From an uncultured Methylococcaceae bacterium (GTDB lineage Bacteria > Pseudomonadota > Gammaproteobacteria > Methylococcales > Methylomonadaceae): DNA of 64,000 nt. Position numbers and translations under genes: made by a program. The notes beneath the pieces are model-generated. The model was not told where the DNA came from. It worked only from the letters and a program-made list of their open reading frames with translations, and ran no database searches. The stretch covers positions 59,003 to 123,002 of the forward strand of contig CAJAWH010000067.1 of the NCBI GenBank assembly GCA_903945605.1, in the 5' to 3' direction. This document shows positions 11,982-20,363 of the stretch, piece after piece (position 1 is the first letter of the stretch; each line of letters starts with the position of its first letter).

Positions 11982-13397
11982 ATGAATCAAGCAGCATTGC
12001 ACGCAGATGTTTTGGTTTTAGGTGGCGGCCCGGGCGGCTATAGCGCGGCTTTCCGCGCAGCTGATTTGGGCAAACAAGTGGTGTTGGTCGAGCGCGAGCC
12101 GGTATTGGGTGGCGTTTGCCTCAACGTCGGCTGCATTCCCTCCAAAGCCTTGCTGCATACCGCCCTGGTCATCCACGAAGCCGCCGAAATGGCAGAACAC
12201 GGCATCAGCTTCAGCAAGCCCGAGCTGGATTTGGACAAAATCCGCAGTTGGAAAGAAAGCGTCACCAAAACCTTAAATGATGGCTTATCAGGTTTGGCAA
12301 AACAGCGTAAAGTCACCATTGTCCACGGAGTCGGCGAATTTGCTTCCGCCAACAGCCTAAGCGTGCAAAATGCCCAAGGCATCAGCCACATCAGCTTTGA
12401 CCAAGCCATTATCGCCGCAGGCTCACAACCTACCCAAATTCCGGTTTTTCCGCATGACGACCCACGTTTGTGGGACTCGACCGATGCCCTTAACCTGACT
12501 GAAATCCCCAAAAAACTGCTGGTGGTGGGCGGCGGTATCATTGGTTTGGAAATGGCCACGGTCTATCATGCGTTTGGTTCAGAAATCAGCGTGGTGGAGC
12601 TGATGGAGCAAATTATCCCAGGGTGTGACAAAGACTTGGTCACGCCGCTGCTGCGCCGCATTAAAAAGCAATACCAAAACATTTGGCTGGAAACCCGCGT
12701 GACCGCCATTGAAGCATTGCCCGAAGGCTTAAAAGTGAGCTTTGAAGGCAAAGACGCCCCCGAATCTGAGCTATTTGATGCCGTTTTAGTGGCAGTGGGC
12801 CGCCGCCCCAACGGCAAAAAAATCGCCGCCGAAAAAGCCGGGATACTGATTGACGAACAGGGATTCATCACCGTTGACAAACAACAGCGCACCAACATCC
12901 CGCATATTTTCGCGATTGGCGATATTGTCGGCAATCCTATGTTGGCCCACAAAGCGGTGCATGAAGGCAAAGTGGCGGCAGAAGTCATCGCCGGACACAA
13001 AGCTAGCTTTGACGCCTTGACTATACCCTCGGTAGCTTACACTGACCCTGAAATTGCCTGGATGGGACTGACCGAAAACCAAGCCAAGCAGCAAGGCGTG
13101 GCTTATGACAAAGGTGTCTTTCCATGGGCAGCAAGTGGGCGCTCCCTCAGCATGGGACGTAAGGAAGGCATCACCAAAATCTTGTCCGACAAAGAAACCG
13201 GCCGGATTTTGGGGGCGGGCATGGTCGGCCCTAACGCCGGTGAACTGATCGCGGAAGCGGTATTGGCATTGGAAATGGGCGCGGATGTTGACGACATCAG
13301 CTTGACCATACACCCGCACCCCACTTTGTCAGAAACGTTTGCGTTTGCCGCTGAGATGATCACCGGCACTATTACCGACTTGTACGTTAAAAAATAA
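11982..13397 (+). CDS. lpdA: Dihydrolipoamide dehydrogenase (E3)
   Basis: 471 aa flavoprotein that reoxidises dihydrolipoamide and passes electrons to NAD+. The FAD-binding GGGPGGYSAA is at residues 14-23, the redox disulfide is Cys46-Cys51 (GGVCLNVGCIPSK), the NAD-binding GGGIIGLEMA lies mid-protein, and the C-terminal HPHPTLSE supplies the catalytic His-Glu of the partner subunit. It is the last gene of aceE-aceF-lpdA and probably also serves 2-oxoglutarate dehydrogenase and glycine cleavage. A GC-rich hairpin follows at 13475-13500. Confidence 0.97.
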   Translation: MNQAALHADVLVLGGGPGGYSAAFRAADLGKQVVLVEREPVLGGVCLNVGCIPSKALLHTALVIHEAAEMAEHGISFSKPELDLDKIRSWKESVTKTLNDGLSGLAKQRKVTIVHGVGEFASANSLSVQNAQGISHISFDQAIIAAGSQPTQIPVFPHDDPRLWDSTDALNLTEIPKKLLVVGGGIIGLEMATVYHAFGSEISVVELMEQIIPGCDKDLVTPLLRRIKKQYQNIWLETRVTAIEALPEGLKVSFEGKDAPESELFDAVLVAVGRRPNGKKIAAEKAGILIDEQGFITVDKQQRTNIPHIFAIGDIVGNPMLAHKAVHEGKVAAEVIAGHKASFDALTIPSVAYTDPEIAWMGLTENQAKQQGVAYDKGVFPWAASGRSLSMGRKEGITKILSDKETGRILGAGMVGPNAGELIAEAVLALEMGADVDDISLTIHPHPTLSETFAFAAEMITGTITDLYVKK

Positions 13398-13474
13398 CCC
13401 CAACACCGCCGCTACCGGAGAAGAAAAACTTTTCTGGGTAATATGCTGCTATCCAGAATTTTTGCCCCTAAGCA

Positions 13475-13510
13475 AAGGGTGGGCGCTACCCCCCACCCTT
13501 CGGCAGTTTT
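13475..13510 (+). terminator. Likely terminator after lpdA
   Basis: AAGGGTGGG (13475-13483) pairs with CCCACCCTT (13492-13500) around an 8-base loop, followed by CGGCAGTTTTC. The T-run is short and displaced, so it may be a weak or factor-assisted terminator. Confidence 0.45.
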
Positions 13511-13580
13511 CTTTCGGATAGTTTGCACCTGACTTTTTAGCTCCACAGACCCTGTTGATTTCGCTTCAAGTGAAACTTAA

Positions 13581-16187
13581 ATGATAAAAAAGATAGCCAC
13601 ACTACTTTCCCTTACCGTACTGGTATTGATCAATTTCAGCATTTGGAGTTATGTCAACAACCCGCTGCAAATCCAGCCATGGACAAAAACCACCATGGGG
13701 GTCACTTATGACCCCATGCGTAAGGGAGACACCCAAACCGGCAACACCTTCCCGAGCGAAGCCGACATGGATAGTGATTTGGCCTTGCTGGAAAACAAAG
13801 TCTACGCGGTGCGGACTTACAGCATGTTGAAAGGCCAAGACAAAATGCCTGAACTGGCGGCGAAGCATAACTTAAACGTCACCTTGGGGGCATGGATTGA
13901 TGGTAATCTGGAAAAGAACCGCCTAGAAATTGAAACCTTAATCAACGCCGAACACACCAACAACCCCAAAATCATCCGCCTGATGGTGGGCAATGAAGTG
14001 TTGCTGCGCGATGACATCCCCATTGATGCACTCATTGAATACATCCGCGAAGTCAAAAAACGCACCAAGCGTCCGGTCAGCACCTCAGAAACGTGGGATG
14101 TCTGGCTGAAATACCCGCAATTAGTCAACGAAGTGGACTTTATCGGTATGCATATCTTGCCCTTCTGGGAAGGTATCCCAGCCGATGCGGCAGTCGATTA
14201 TGTGTTTGACCGCTACCACGCAGTGCAAAAAGCTTACCCTAACAAACCTATCGTGGTCACTGAGGTGGGTTGGCCTTCAGACGGGCAACCATTCAAACAT
14301 TCCACCGCCTCCAGGGCCAACCAAGCCAAATTCTTGCGCGAATTCCTTAATCGGGCCGACGAAGAAAAAATCACCTATTACATTGTAGAAGCGTTCGACC
14401 AACCTTGGAAAAAATCCATAGAAGGTTCAGCCGGGGCTTATTGGGGCATTTTCGATGCCGACCGCCAACCCAAGTACCCCATGGATGGCAATGTCATCAC
14501 CTTGCCCAACTGGCAAAACTGGGCCATGGGCGCCGCGGTACTCAGTATCGTGCTAATGACCCTGTTCTTGCTGACCCGCAGCAGCCTTAAATTACCCGGC
14601 GTGGTGTTTTTTGGAATCATTGCCAACTTGGCAGCATCCACTATTTTCTGGTCGGTGTCGATAGGTGCGCAACAATACCAAACTAACATCACTGTGGTGT
14701 TTTGGGGTCTGATGATCCTAATGCAGGTATTGGCGGCCATTATCCTGCTCATTGAAAGCTTGGAAATTGCCGAAGTGATTTGGCACCGCAAAACGGCACG
14801 GACATTCCAGCCGCTAACCCCTACCGCCCATTTCAGATACCCCAAAGTTTCCTTGCACTTGCCCATCCATAACGAGCCACCGATGATGGTGCGGAAAACA
14901 CTGGAAGCACTGGCAAAAGTGGATTATCCCCATTTGGAAGTGCTGGTGATGGACAACAACACCAAAGACCCGGAAGTTTGGCAACCAGTGCGGGACGATT
15001 GCGAACGCTTGGGCGAACGCTTCCGCTTTTTCCATTTGGAAAACTGGCCCGGTTTTAAAGCCGGGGCCATCAACCATGCCTTGGAACAAACCGCGCCCGA
15101 TGCCGAGATTATCGCTATTATCGATAGCGACTATATCCTCGACCCCAATTGGCTAAATGCCATGGTGCCTTATTTTGATAATAAAAATGTCGGTTTTGTG
15201 CAATCGCCACAAGACTACCGCGACCGCGACCAAAGCTTTTTCAAGTCGTTTTGTTACTGGGAATATGCCGGATTTTTCAATATCGGCATGGTGCAACGGA
15301 ACGAATACAACGCCATTATCCAACATGGCACCATGACTATGATCCGCAAATCGGCTTTGTTGGAAGTCGGCAAATGGGCGGAATGGTGCATCTGTGAAGA
15401 CAGCGAACTGGGCTTGCGTCTGTACGAAGCCGGTTACGATTCGGTCTATGTCAAAGATTCATTTGGGCGCGGCCTAATGCCGGACACCTTTTCCGGCTAT
15501 ATGACACAGCGTTTCCGTTGGGTGTATGGGGCTATGCAAATCATCAAAGCCCATTGGCGCAGTTTTTTGCCGGGCAAAAAATCACCGCTCACCACCGCCC
15601 AACGCTACTACTTCTTGGCCGGTTGGTTACCGTGGTTTTCCGATGCCCTGGCCTTGGTGTTCACCTTCACCAGCTTGATATTGACAGCCATCATCCTGAT
15701 TGACCCCATCCACAGCGAATTGCCGATTAATGCGTTTTTGCTGCCCACCGTGGGGCTGTTCAGCTTTAAGGTATTGCGTGGGTTATGGCTATACCAAGCA
15801 CGTGTGCCGTGTTCGGTGGGCCAATCCTTGGGCGCTGCTTTGACAGGCTTATCCTTGACCCACACCGTGGCCCGAGGCACTTGGCAAGGCTTGTTCACCT
15901 CCGGCAAACCGTTCATGCGTACCCCCAAGTACGAAAAACAAGGGCCGCTGTTTGCCGGGCTGATGGTCATCCGTCATGAATTGTCATTGCTGATTTTATT
16001 GGCTGCCGCTATTGGTGCTATGGCTTCCATTGAACATTTCGACAATCTCAGTGGCCGCTTGTGGATTTCGGTGCTGTCTGTCCAGTCTGTGCCATATTTG
16101 GCCACCTTGGTCACTCTACTGGTCAGTATCGCCCCGCATTACGGCAAAAAGGGCAAGTTGCTGGCGGAAGAATTGGATGAGGTTTGA
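13581..16187 (+). CDS. Membrane beta-glucan synthase with GH17 and GT2 domains (NdvB-like)
   Basis: 868 aa. An N-terminal membrane anchor (residues 5-25) precedes a GH17 beta-1,3-glucanase/transglycosylase domain (about 35-300) with both catalytic acids, Glu139 in GNEV and Glu228 in TEVGWPS. Two or three membrane segments (about 315-395) lead to a GT2 synthase domain (421-650): DSD at 515-517, ED at 606-607 and QRFRW at 643-647. More membrane helices close the protein. This plan matches Pseudomonas NdvB, which makes (cyclic) beta-1,3-glucans for the periplasm. A periplasmic GH17 joined to a cytoplasmic synthase suggests polymer made, exported and cyclised or branched by one protein. It stands alone. 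Confidence 0.88.
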   Translation: MIKKIATLLSLTVLVLINFSIWSYVNNPLQIQPWTKTTMGVTYDPMRKGDTQTGNTFPSEADMDSDLALLENKVYAVRTYSMLKGQDKMPELAAKHNLNVTLGAWIDGNLEKNRLEIETLINAEHTNNPKIIRLMVGNEVLLRDDIPIDALIEYIREVKKRTKRPVSTSETWDVWLKYPQLVNEVDFIGMHILPFWEGIPADAAVDYVFDRYHAVQKAYPNKPIVVTEVGWPSDGQPFKHSTASRANQAKFLREFLNRADEEKITYYIVEAFDQPWKKSIEGSAGAYWGIFDADRQPKYPMDGNVITLPNWQNWAMGAAVLSIVLMTLFLLTRSSLKLPGVVFFGIIANLAASTIFWSVSIGAQQYQTNITVVFWGLMILMQVLAAIILLIESLEIAEVIWHRKTARTFQPLTPTAHFRYPKVSLHLPIHNEPPMMVRKTLEALAKVDYPHLEVLVMDNNTKDPEVWQPVRDDCERLGERFRFFHLENWPGFKAGAINHALEQTAPDAEIIAIIDSDYILDPNWLNAMVPYFDNKNVGFVQSPQDYRDRDQSFFKSFCYWEYAGFFNIGMVQRNEYNAIIQHGTMTMIRKSALLEVGKWAEWCICEDSELGLRLYEAGYDSVYVKDSFGRGLMPDTFSGYMTQRFRWVYGAMQIIKAHWRSFLPGKKSPLTTAQRYYFLAGWLPWFSDALALVFTFTSLILTAIILIDPIHSELPINAFLLPTVGLFSFKVLRGLWLYQARVPCSVGQSLGAALTGLSLTHTVARGTWQGLFTSGKPFMRTPKYEKQGPLFAGLMVIRHELSLLILLAAAIGAMASIEHFDNLSGRLWISVLSVQSVPYLATLVTLLVSIAPHYGKKGKLLAEELDEV

Positions 16188-16247
16188 GGGTGTGGATTAC
16201 CAAACCGAGCATAATAGTTTACAAAATAAGCTAATGAATCTTAATAC

Positions 16248-16973
16248 ATGAACATTTCATTAGATGAGCTTGATAAATTTTTTTATTCTTTCCAAGAATA
16301 CAGAAAAATTGGCAGATCGTTCAACTTAGATTGCGAGAAGCTGGCATTGTGGTTTGCCGAATTACAGTCGCCTTTAATCGACTCAAGAAAAGGCGCTTTT
16401 CACTGTAATCCTTGGGAAATTGTCGGCCTAAAACGTGATGAAGTGAAAAATGCTGCTGTTTTGGCTTGGCTACTCAATCCAAGAGGAAGTCATGGCTTGG
16501 GTGATATCGCTTTAAAAGCTGTTTTAAAAAAATTGCGCGAAAACCTATCAAATGTATTTCCTTTTGAACCCGATGCCAGTTGCATCGTCCGGACAGAAGC
16601 CAATCCGGATGGTGATTTCAGCAATCGAGTCGATATTGAAATAGACAGCAAAAGCTTCTATTTAATAATCGAAGTCAAGATTAACGCCCCAGAAAGGGAT
16701 AATCAAATTGAGGATTACGGCAAAATTGCCGAACTACAAGCGGGCCAGCGACCTTGGGCAATCCTGTTTTTAACGCCTAAAGGAAAACCACCAAAAACTG
16801 CAGGGCATTATAATCAAGGCAAAATACTGCCTATTTCGTGGCGGGAACTTGCTGCTGCAATCCAACAAAATCGCCCTTTAAACCTGGATGACCGCTCTTA
16901 TGGTAATCAAGCTATTATGACCCGCTATTTGGTGAAACATTTTTTAACGCATATCGCTAAAATTAACAATTAA
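16248..16973 (+). CDS. PD-(D/E)XK nuclease superfamily protein
   Basis: 241 aa. Residues about 50-160 look like a PD-(D/E)XK endonuclease core of the PDDEXK_4 type: Asp129 in RVDIEID, then Glu142-Val-Lys144 in LIIEVKIN, followed by ERDNQIEDY where the family has a conserved Q..Y. The core is complete, so an active nuclease is plausible. The DNA looks more AT-rich than the aceEF/ndvB-like genes before it, hinting at transfer. A gene of unknown family follows 13 bp later on the same strand. Such proteins are often near defence or mobile genes, but no restriction methylase or helicase is present. Target and role unknown. Confidence 0.72.
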   Translation: MNISLDELDKFFYSFQEYRKIGRSFNLDCEKLALWFAELQSPLIDSRKGAFHCNPWEIVGLKRDEVKNAAVLAWLLNPRGSHGLGDIALKAVLKKLRENLSNVFPFEPDASCIVRTEANPDGDFSNRVDIEIDSKSFYLIIEVKINAPERDNQIEDYGKIAELQAGQRPWAILFLTPKGKPPKTAGHYNQGKILPISWRELAAAIQQNRPLNLDDRSYGNQAIMTRYLVKHFLTHIAKINN

Positions 16974-16986
16974 CAAAGAGATAAAT

Positions 16987-17631
16987 ATGGACACTACTAA
17001 TGAGAGAAAGGCCGGTGCTTTGATTTTGTCTCAAATTAGTATGTTTAATGAGGCTGTGCTACTTTTTGGAAAGACAGTGGAGCCTGAAATTCTAGGTGCT
17101 ATCGACAAAATTGTTGAAGATTTTTGTAATGCCAACGAATGGGTTGGAATTTATTATTTTAAAGATAATAAAGCGTGCTATTTTGGGTTAAAAGCTTGGA
17201 ATCGTCCAAAAGAGCCTGTTGAGATTGATTTATTAGCCAAATTTTCATTAGATGGAGCAGCACAATTCTATGATTATTGGACAGCCGTTTTTTACAATGT
17301 GAGTATCGAAGGTACTGAAGCTGGATTTATATTTGCCGTGGACCCTAAAGCTTTCGGTGGCAGAAACCTCTGGAACAATTATGCAAAGAACATTGACCAA
17401 GAAATTATTGGTAAATTAGAATCCTCAGGCTTTAAAAACCAAGGAAAAGGTGGTTTTTTTCTGCCTTTTCATTTGGACGCAACCTTATTAGCCTCTGCCT
17501 ACGAAGATACTAGCGGTATCGACTTTGAACACGAAGCCTTTGACCCGATAAGAGAAGCATTAGAAACCATCAAGGCCAATATTGATTTATTTCAGTCTAT
17601 TATTTCAAATGGGCCGCTGATAAGTCCTTAG
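16987..17631 (+). CDS. Hypothetical protein, partner of the PD-(D/E)XK gene
   Basis: 214 aa; I do not recognise the family. It is soluble and slightly acidic, with no signal peptide or membrane segment. Aromatic-rich stretches (EWVGIYYFKDNKACYFGLKA; YDYWTAVFYNV) suggest a compact alpha/beta domain, perhaps binding nucleic acid or a ligand. It lies 13 bp after the nuclease-like gene with similar AT-rich composition, so the two probably form one unit. The C-terminal part of some longer PDDEXK_4 proteins may correspond to this gene, which would make the pair a split version; that is untested. Confidence 0.6.
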   Translation: MDTTNERKAGALILSQISMFNEAVLLFGKTVEPEILGAIDKIVEDFCNANEWVGIYYFKDNKACYFGLKAWNRPKEPVEIDLLAKFSLDGAAQFYDYWTAVFYNVSIEGTEAGFIFAVDPKAFGGRNLWNNYAKNIDQEIIGKLESSGFKNQGKGGFFLPFHLDATLLASAYEDTSGIDFEHEAFDPIREALETIKANIDLFQSIISNGPLISP

Positions 17632-17697
17632 CAAGGTAACCAGATGAGGAAGGTAATTGCGGTCGCTGCCTGTTATTAAGCGTACGCAGCCCTGCCT

Positions 17698-18126
17698 TCA
17701 TTCCGGCCAAAACTCAGTATCCATAACCCGCTCAATGTCCCACGGGCAAGACTCGGGGAAGCAATCAAGCCCAGTTTCCTTTACTGCAAGGGTGACTGCA
17801 TCAGACCATACCCATTCCCACCAATCGGGCTGGGTAAGATCGGTTTTAAGGCTTGGGGTTTCTTTCAGGCAACCCGCAACCCCTCTTCTTTGCTCTTTGA
17901 TAGTCCGCTGCCAGCTTTTGCTGCGAAAGCCTTCCTGATATTGCCATTTCAGAAGATGGGCCAACAACACAGCCATTCTGCTTCTCAGTTCCCTGCGTTC
18001 GCTTTTACCCACGTCTTCGATCTCATCAGCCAAGTGTTCAAGGTCGAGCATTGCAAACCGGCCGGCACGGATAAACGCCGCCTGTTCGTTTGCCCAAGCA
18101 ATAACATCAGTTTCGTAGCTATGCAT
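17698..18126 (-). CDS. DUF29 domain protein
   Basis: 142 aa from ATG 18126 (MHSYETDVIAWANEQAA). Another ATG at 18141 also has a good ribosome-binding site (AGGA, 9 bases upstream), so the start is uncertain by five codons. The pattern YExD...W..EQA..IRAGRF..LDLEHLADEIEDVGKSE followed by RRELRSRMAVLLAHLLKW is the DUF29 signature. DUF29 genes are small, widespread in cyanobacteria and some proteobacteria, often multicopy, with no established function. It is convergent with the preceding hypothetical gene. Confidence 0.82.
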   Translation of the reverse strand: MHSYETDVIAWANEQAAFIRAGRFAMLDLEHLADEIEDVGKSERRELRSRMAVLLAHLLKWQYQEGFRSKSWQRTIKEQRRGVAGCLKETPSLKTDLTQPDWWEWVWSDAVTLAVKETGLDCFPESCPWDIERVMDTEFWPE

Positions 18127-18278
18127 CGATAATGCCCTCATCGGTAACAATCCTCGTAAGTCAATATTTTGACATCCTTCTTGTCTTAAAGAAAGCAAAG
18201 CATGTCACAAGGCCAATGCTCCTTATGCCGCCCATATCTTGTTATCGGTGATCACGGCAACACAGCTTTATTAAACAA

Positions 18279-19031
18279 CTACCGGCTCAACGCCCCCGAA
18301 TTAATGCCCGCTCCCGCCATCAACCACCCACCCTGCTGCTTTAACCACAACCGCTGCGCCTGATAATTGGGCAAGTGCCAAGCCACCAAAGCCCAAAAAT
18401 TGGCGGAGTGGTTACGCTCGCGCAAATGGCACAACTCATGCACCACAACATATTCCAACACTTCAACCGGTGCCAAAATCAACAACCAATTGATCTGGAT
18501 GTCATCATGGATGCCACAACTGCCCCAACGGCTTTTTTGTGACCTAATATTGATTGACCGCGGCACTAGCTGCTGCCGGTTGGCATGAAGCGCCACCAAC
18601 CGCTGCACTTGCAGCAATGCTTGTTTTTTCAACCAAGCTTGCAATGCCATTTTAATGGCTTCGTGCTGTTCACCACTAGCTAATGTGCTAGGCACAGCGG
18701 CAATAAAGCGATTATCAAAAGTTATTTTTACCCGCTTTAGCGGGCTAGGCTGCACAGTCAACCGATAATGCCGCCCTAAATAAGGGATTGTTGCGCCATC
18801 ACCATAAACGGGCGGTACAAAGGCCGCTGGCTGTGCTGTTTTCTGGGCCATTTTAGCCAATGCTTGCATAATCCAATCCTGCTTGGCACACACAAACTGA
18901 TGGATTTTATGTTCAGCCAGCTTAGGCGGTGCAACAGCTTCCACTTTACCGTCCGACACTAAAATGCGTAAACGCTGGCTACGCGCACTACGCCGCAAGG
19001 TGTAAACAAAAGGCAGTTTAGCTGTGTCCAT
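18279..19031 (-). CDS. YgjP-like (M48-type) metallopeptidase domain protein
   Basis: 250 aa. The zinc motif HELCH is at residues 198-202 (VVVHELCHLRERNHSANFW), preceded by the conserved SQKSRWGSC. This is the YgjP/DUF45 (WLM-related) group of predicted zinc peptidases. There is no signal peptide, so it is cytoplasmic. Substrate unknown; E. coli YgjP is found beside DNA-repair or restriction genes in some genomes. It stands alone, divergent from a lipoprotein gene. Confidence 0.85.
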   Translation of the reverse strand: MDTAKLPFVYTLRRSARSQRLRILVSDGKVEAVAPPKLAEHKIHQFVCAKQDWIMQALAKMAQKTAQPAAFVPPVYGDGATIPYLGRHYRLTVQPSPLKRVKITFDNRFIAAVPSTLASGEQHEAIKMALQAWLKKQALLQVQRLVALHANRQQLVPRSINIRSQKSRWGSCGIHDDIQINWLLILAPVEVLEYVVVHELCHLRERNHSANFWALVAWHLPNYQAQRLWLKQQGGWLMAGAGINSGALSR

Positions 19032-19142
19032 AAATCACCATAAAGGCTTGCTGTTTTGTAAAAAGCGGTTACGATAGTTTACTTTTATGCACCGCCCTAT
19101 CCGGCATTTTTTATTAACTTTTAACTAATTGGTTGTCATATC

Positions 19143-19628
19143 ATGAATCATTTCAATAAACTTATCGCACTTGCCGCTGTTGCCTCGTGTACTTTACTGT
19201 CCGGCTGTGCCGATCCTGCCGCCGCAGGTGCGGGCGCATTAACTAACGCCATGACCGGCGCAGTGGTCGGCGCAAGCGGCGGCATGATGAACGGCCTGCA
19301 AAACTCATTGTTGCAAAACATGGCGGGCAGTGTCATAAACGGTCAAATCGGTTCGCAACTGCCCGCCGCCGACCAAAGTTTCCGTTTGCAACAACTAACC
19401 AATGTCATGCAATCAGGGGCTATCACCCAACCCCAACAATCGGTTAACCCGCAAACTGGCAGCACCATGCAGCTTACCCCTGTCGGGCAACAAAATTACA
19501 ATGCCCAAACCCAACAGCAATGCCAAAATTTACAGGAAGCGGTCACTTTGCCCAATGGCCAGTCCATGACCGAAACCCGCACCGCCTGCCTTAACCCACA
19601 AACCGGACAATGGAGCTTGGTGAAGTAA
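19143..19628 (+). CDS. Putative lipoprotein
   Basis: 161 aa. A lipoprotein signal peptide ends at LLSGC, so Cys22 is the lipidated residue. The next residues (ADPAAAGAGALTNAMTGAVV) are a glycine/alanine-rich segment like those of small outer-membrane glycine-zipper proteins. The rest is Gln/Asn-rich with two cysteines (QQQCQNLQEA, RTACLNP). I do not recognise a family. It is 111 bp from the divergent ygjP-like gene and ends before the zur promoter region. Confidence 0.7.
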   Translation: MNHFNKLIALAAVASCTLLSGCADPAAAGAGALTNAMTGAVVGASGGMMNGLQNSLLQNMAGSVINGQIGSQLPAADQSFRLQQLTNVMQSGAITQPQQSVNPQTGSTMQLTPVGQQNYNAQTQQQCQNLQEAVTLPNGQSMTETRTACLNPQTGQWSLVK

Positions 19629-19719
19629 TCGCCCCAGCCTTGGCAGGTCGGCAAGCCCCGCCAGCCAAGGCCATCCCTTATCAACAATAAGCCATAATGT
19701 CTGGTGGACAGCCATTGCC

Positions 19720-19742
19720 GATATGTTATATAGTAGCATATC
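19720..19742. promoter_or_regulatory. Probable Zur operator upstream of zur
   Basis: An imperfect AT-rich dyad with outer arms GATATG and CATATC (19720-19725 / 19737-19742). The left half ATGTTATA matches the half-site of gammaproteobacterial Zur boxes. ATGTTATATAGT (19723-19734) recurs exactly, inverted, upstream of the ZnuD-like gene at 20330-20341. It ends 8 bp before the zur start, where binding would block transcription or translation start. Confidence 0.65.
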
Positions 19743-19750
19743 TGCACTGA

Positions 19751-20290
19751 ATGGCTTTCCCCATGCAACTGACTGTATTCCCCGCCCCTACCAGCCCCAC
19801 CGCTAACCTTGACCATGGTCATGACCATGGTGGCTGCCGCACCAAAGCCTTGCAAACCGCCGAGCAGCTGTGCAATAACCGTGGTGTCCGCTTAACCCCG
19901 ATGCGCCGCCAAGTCCTTGAGCTAATTTGGGAAAGTCATCGAGCCATTAAGGCTTATGACTTACTGGACCGGATCAAGCCAACTACGGGTACGGCAAAAC
20001 CGGCAACGGTTTACCGGGCCTTGGATTTCTTGCTAGAACAAGGCTTGATACACAAAGTGGAAAGCCTGAATGCCTTTATCGGTTGCAGCTTTTCCGACCA
20101 TCAACACCAACAGCTATTGCTGACCTGCATCCGCTGTCTGGAGGTCGAAGAAAGACCAGCGGCAGGGGTGATGGAAGCCATAGACCGCGAACTGGAGCAA
20201 GCGGCTTTTATTATTCACCATAAGGCCATTGAAATCCATGGCATCTGCATCCGTTGTGCAAAACACCCACCTATAACGGCTACTATTTAG
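19751..20290 (+). CDS. zur: Fur-family regulator, Zur type
   Basis: 179 aa; Fur-family winged-helix repressor that shuts off zinc uptake when zinc is plentiful. The helix-turn-helix region is around residues 46-105 (RLTPMRRQVLELIW; PATVYRALDFL). Two CxxC pairs (Cys126/Cys129 and Cys166/Cys169) form the structural zinc site. The N-terminus has extra metal ligands (HGHDH, residues 22-26). Placement just before a ZnuD-like receptor with matching operators supports Zur over Fur or PerR. The start at 19751 could instead be the ATG at 19763; neither has a strong ribosome-binding site. Confidence 0.88.
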   Translation: MAFPMQLTVFPAPTSPTANLDHGHDHGGCRTKALQTAEQLCNNRGVRLTPMRRQVLELIWESHRAIKAYDLLDRIKPTTGTAKPATVYRALDFLLEQGLIHKVESLNAFIGCSFSDHQHQQLLLTCIRCLEVEERPAAGVMEAIDRELEQAAFIIHHKAIEIHGICIRCAKHPPITATI

Positions 20291-20329
20291 GCCGTTATGA
20301 ATTACCCAATATTCTTGGCTATAAGCGTG

Positions 20330-20341
20330 ACTATATAACAT
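20330..20341 (-). promoter_or_regulatory. Second Zur-like element, upstream of the ZnuD-like gene
   Basis: The 12 bases ATGTTATATAGT on the minus strand are identical to the core of the dyad before zur. They lie 22 bp upstream of the chosen ATG of the TonB receptor gene. The other half of the dyad is poorer here than upstream of zur. A shared operator would put regulator and receptor under the same zinc control. Confidence 0.55.
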
Positions 20342-20363
20342 TGTATTAATGAAAAAGGCCGCT

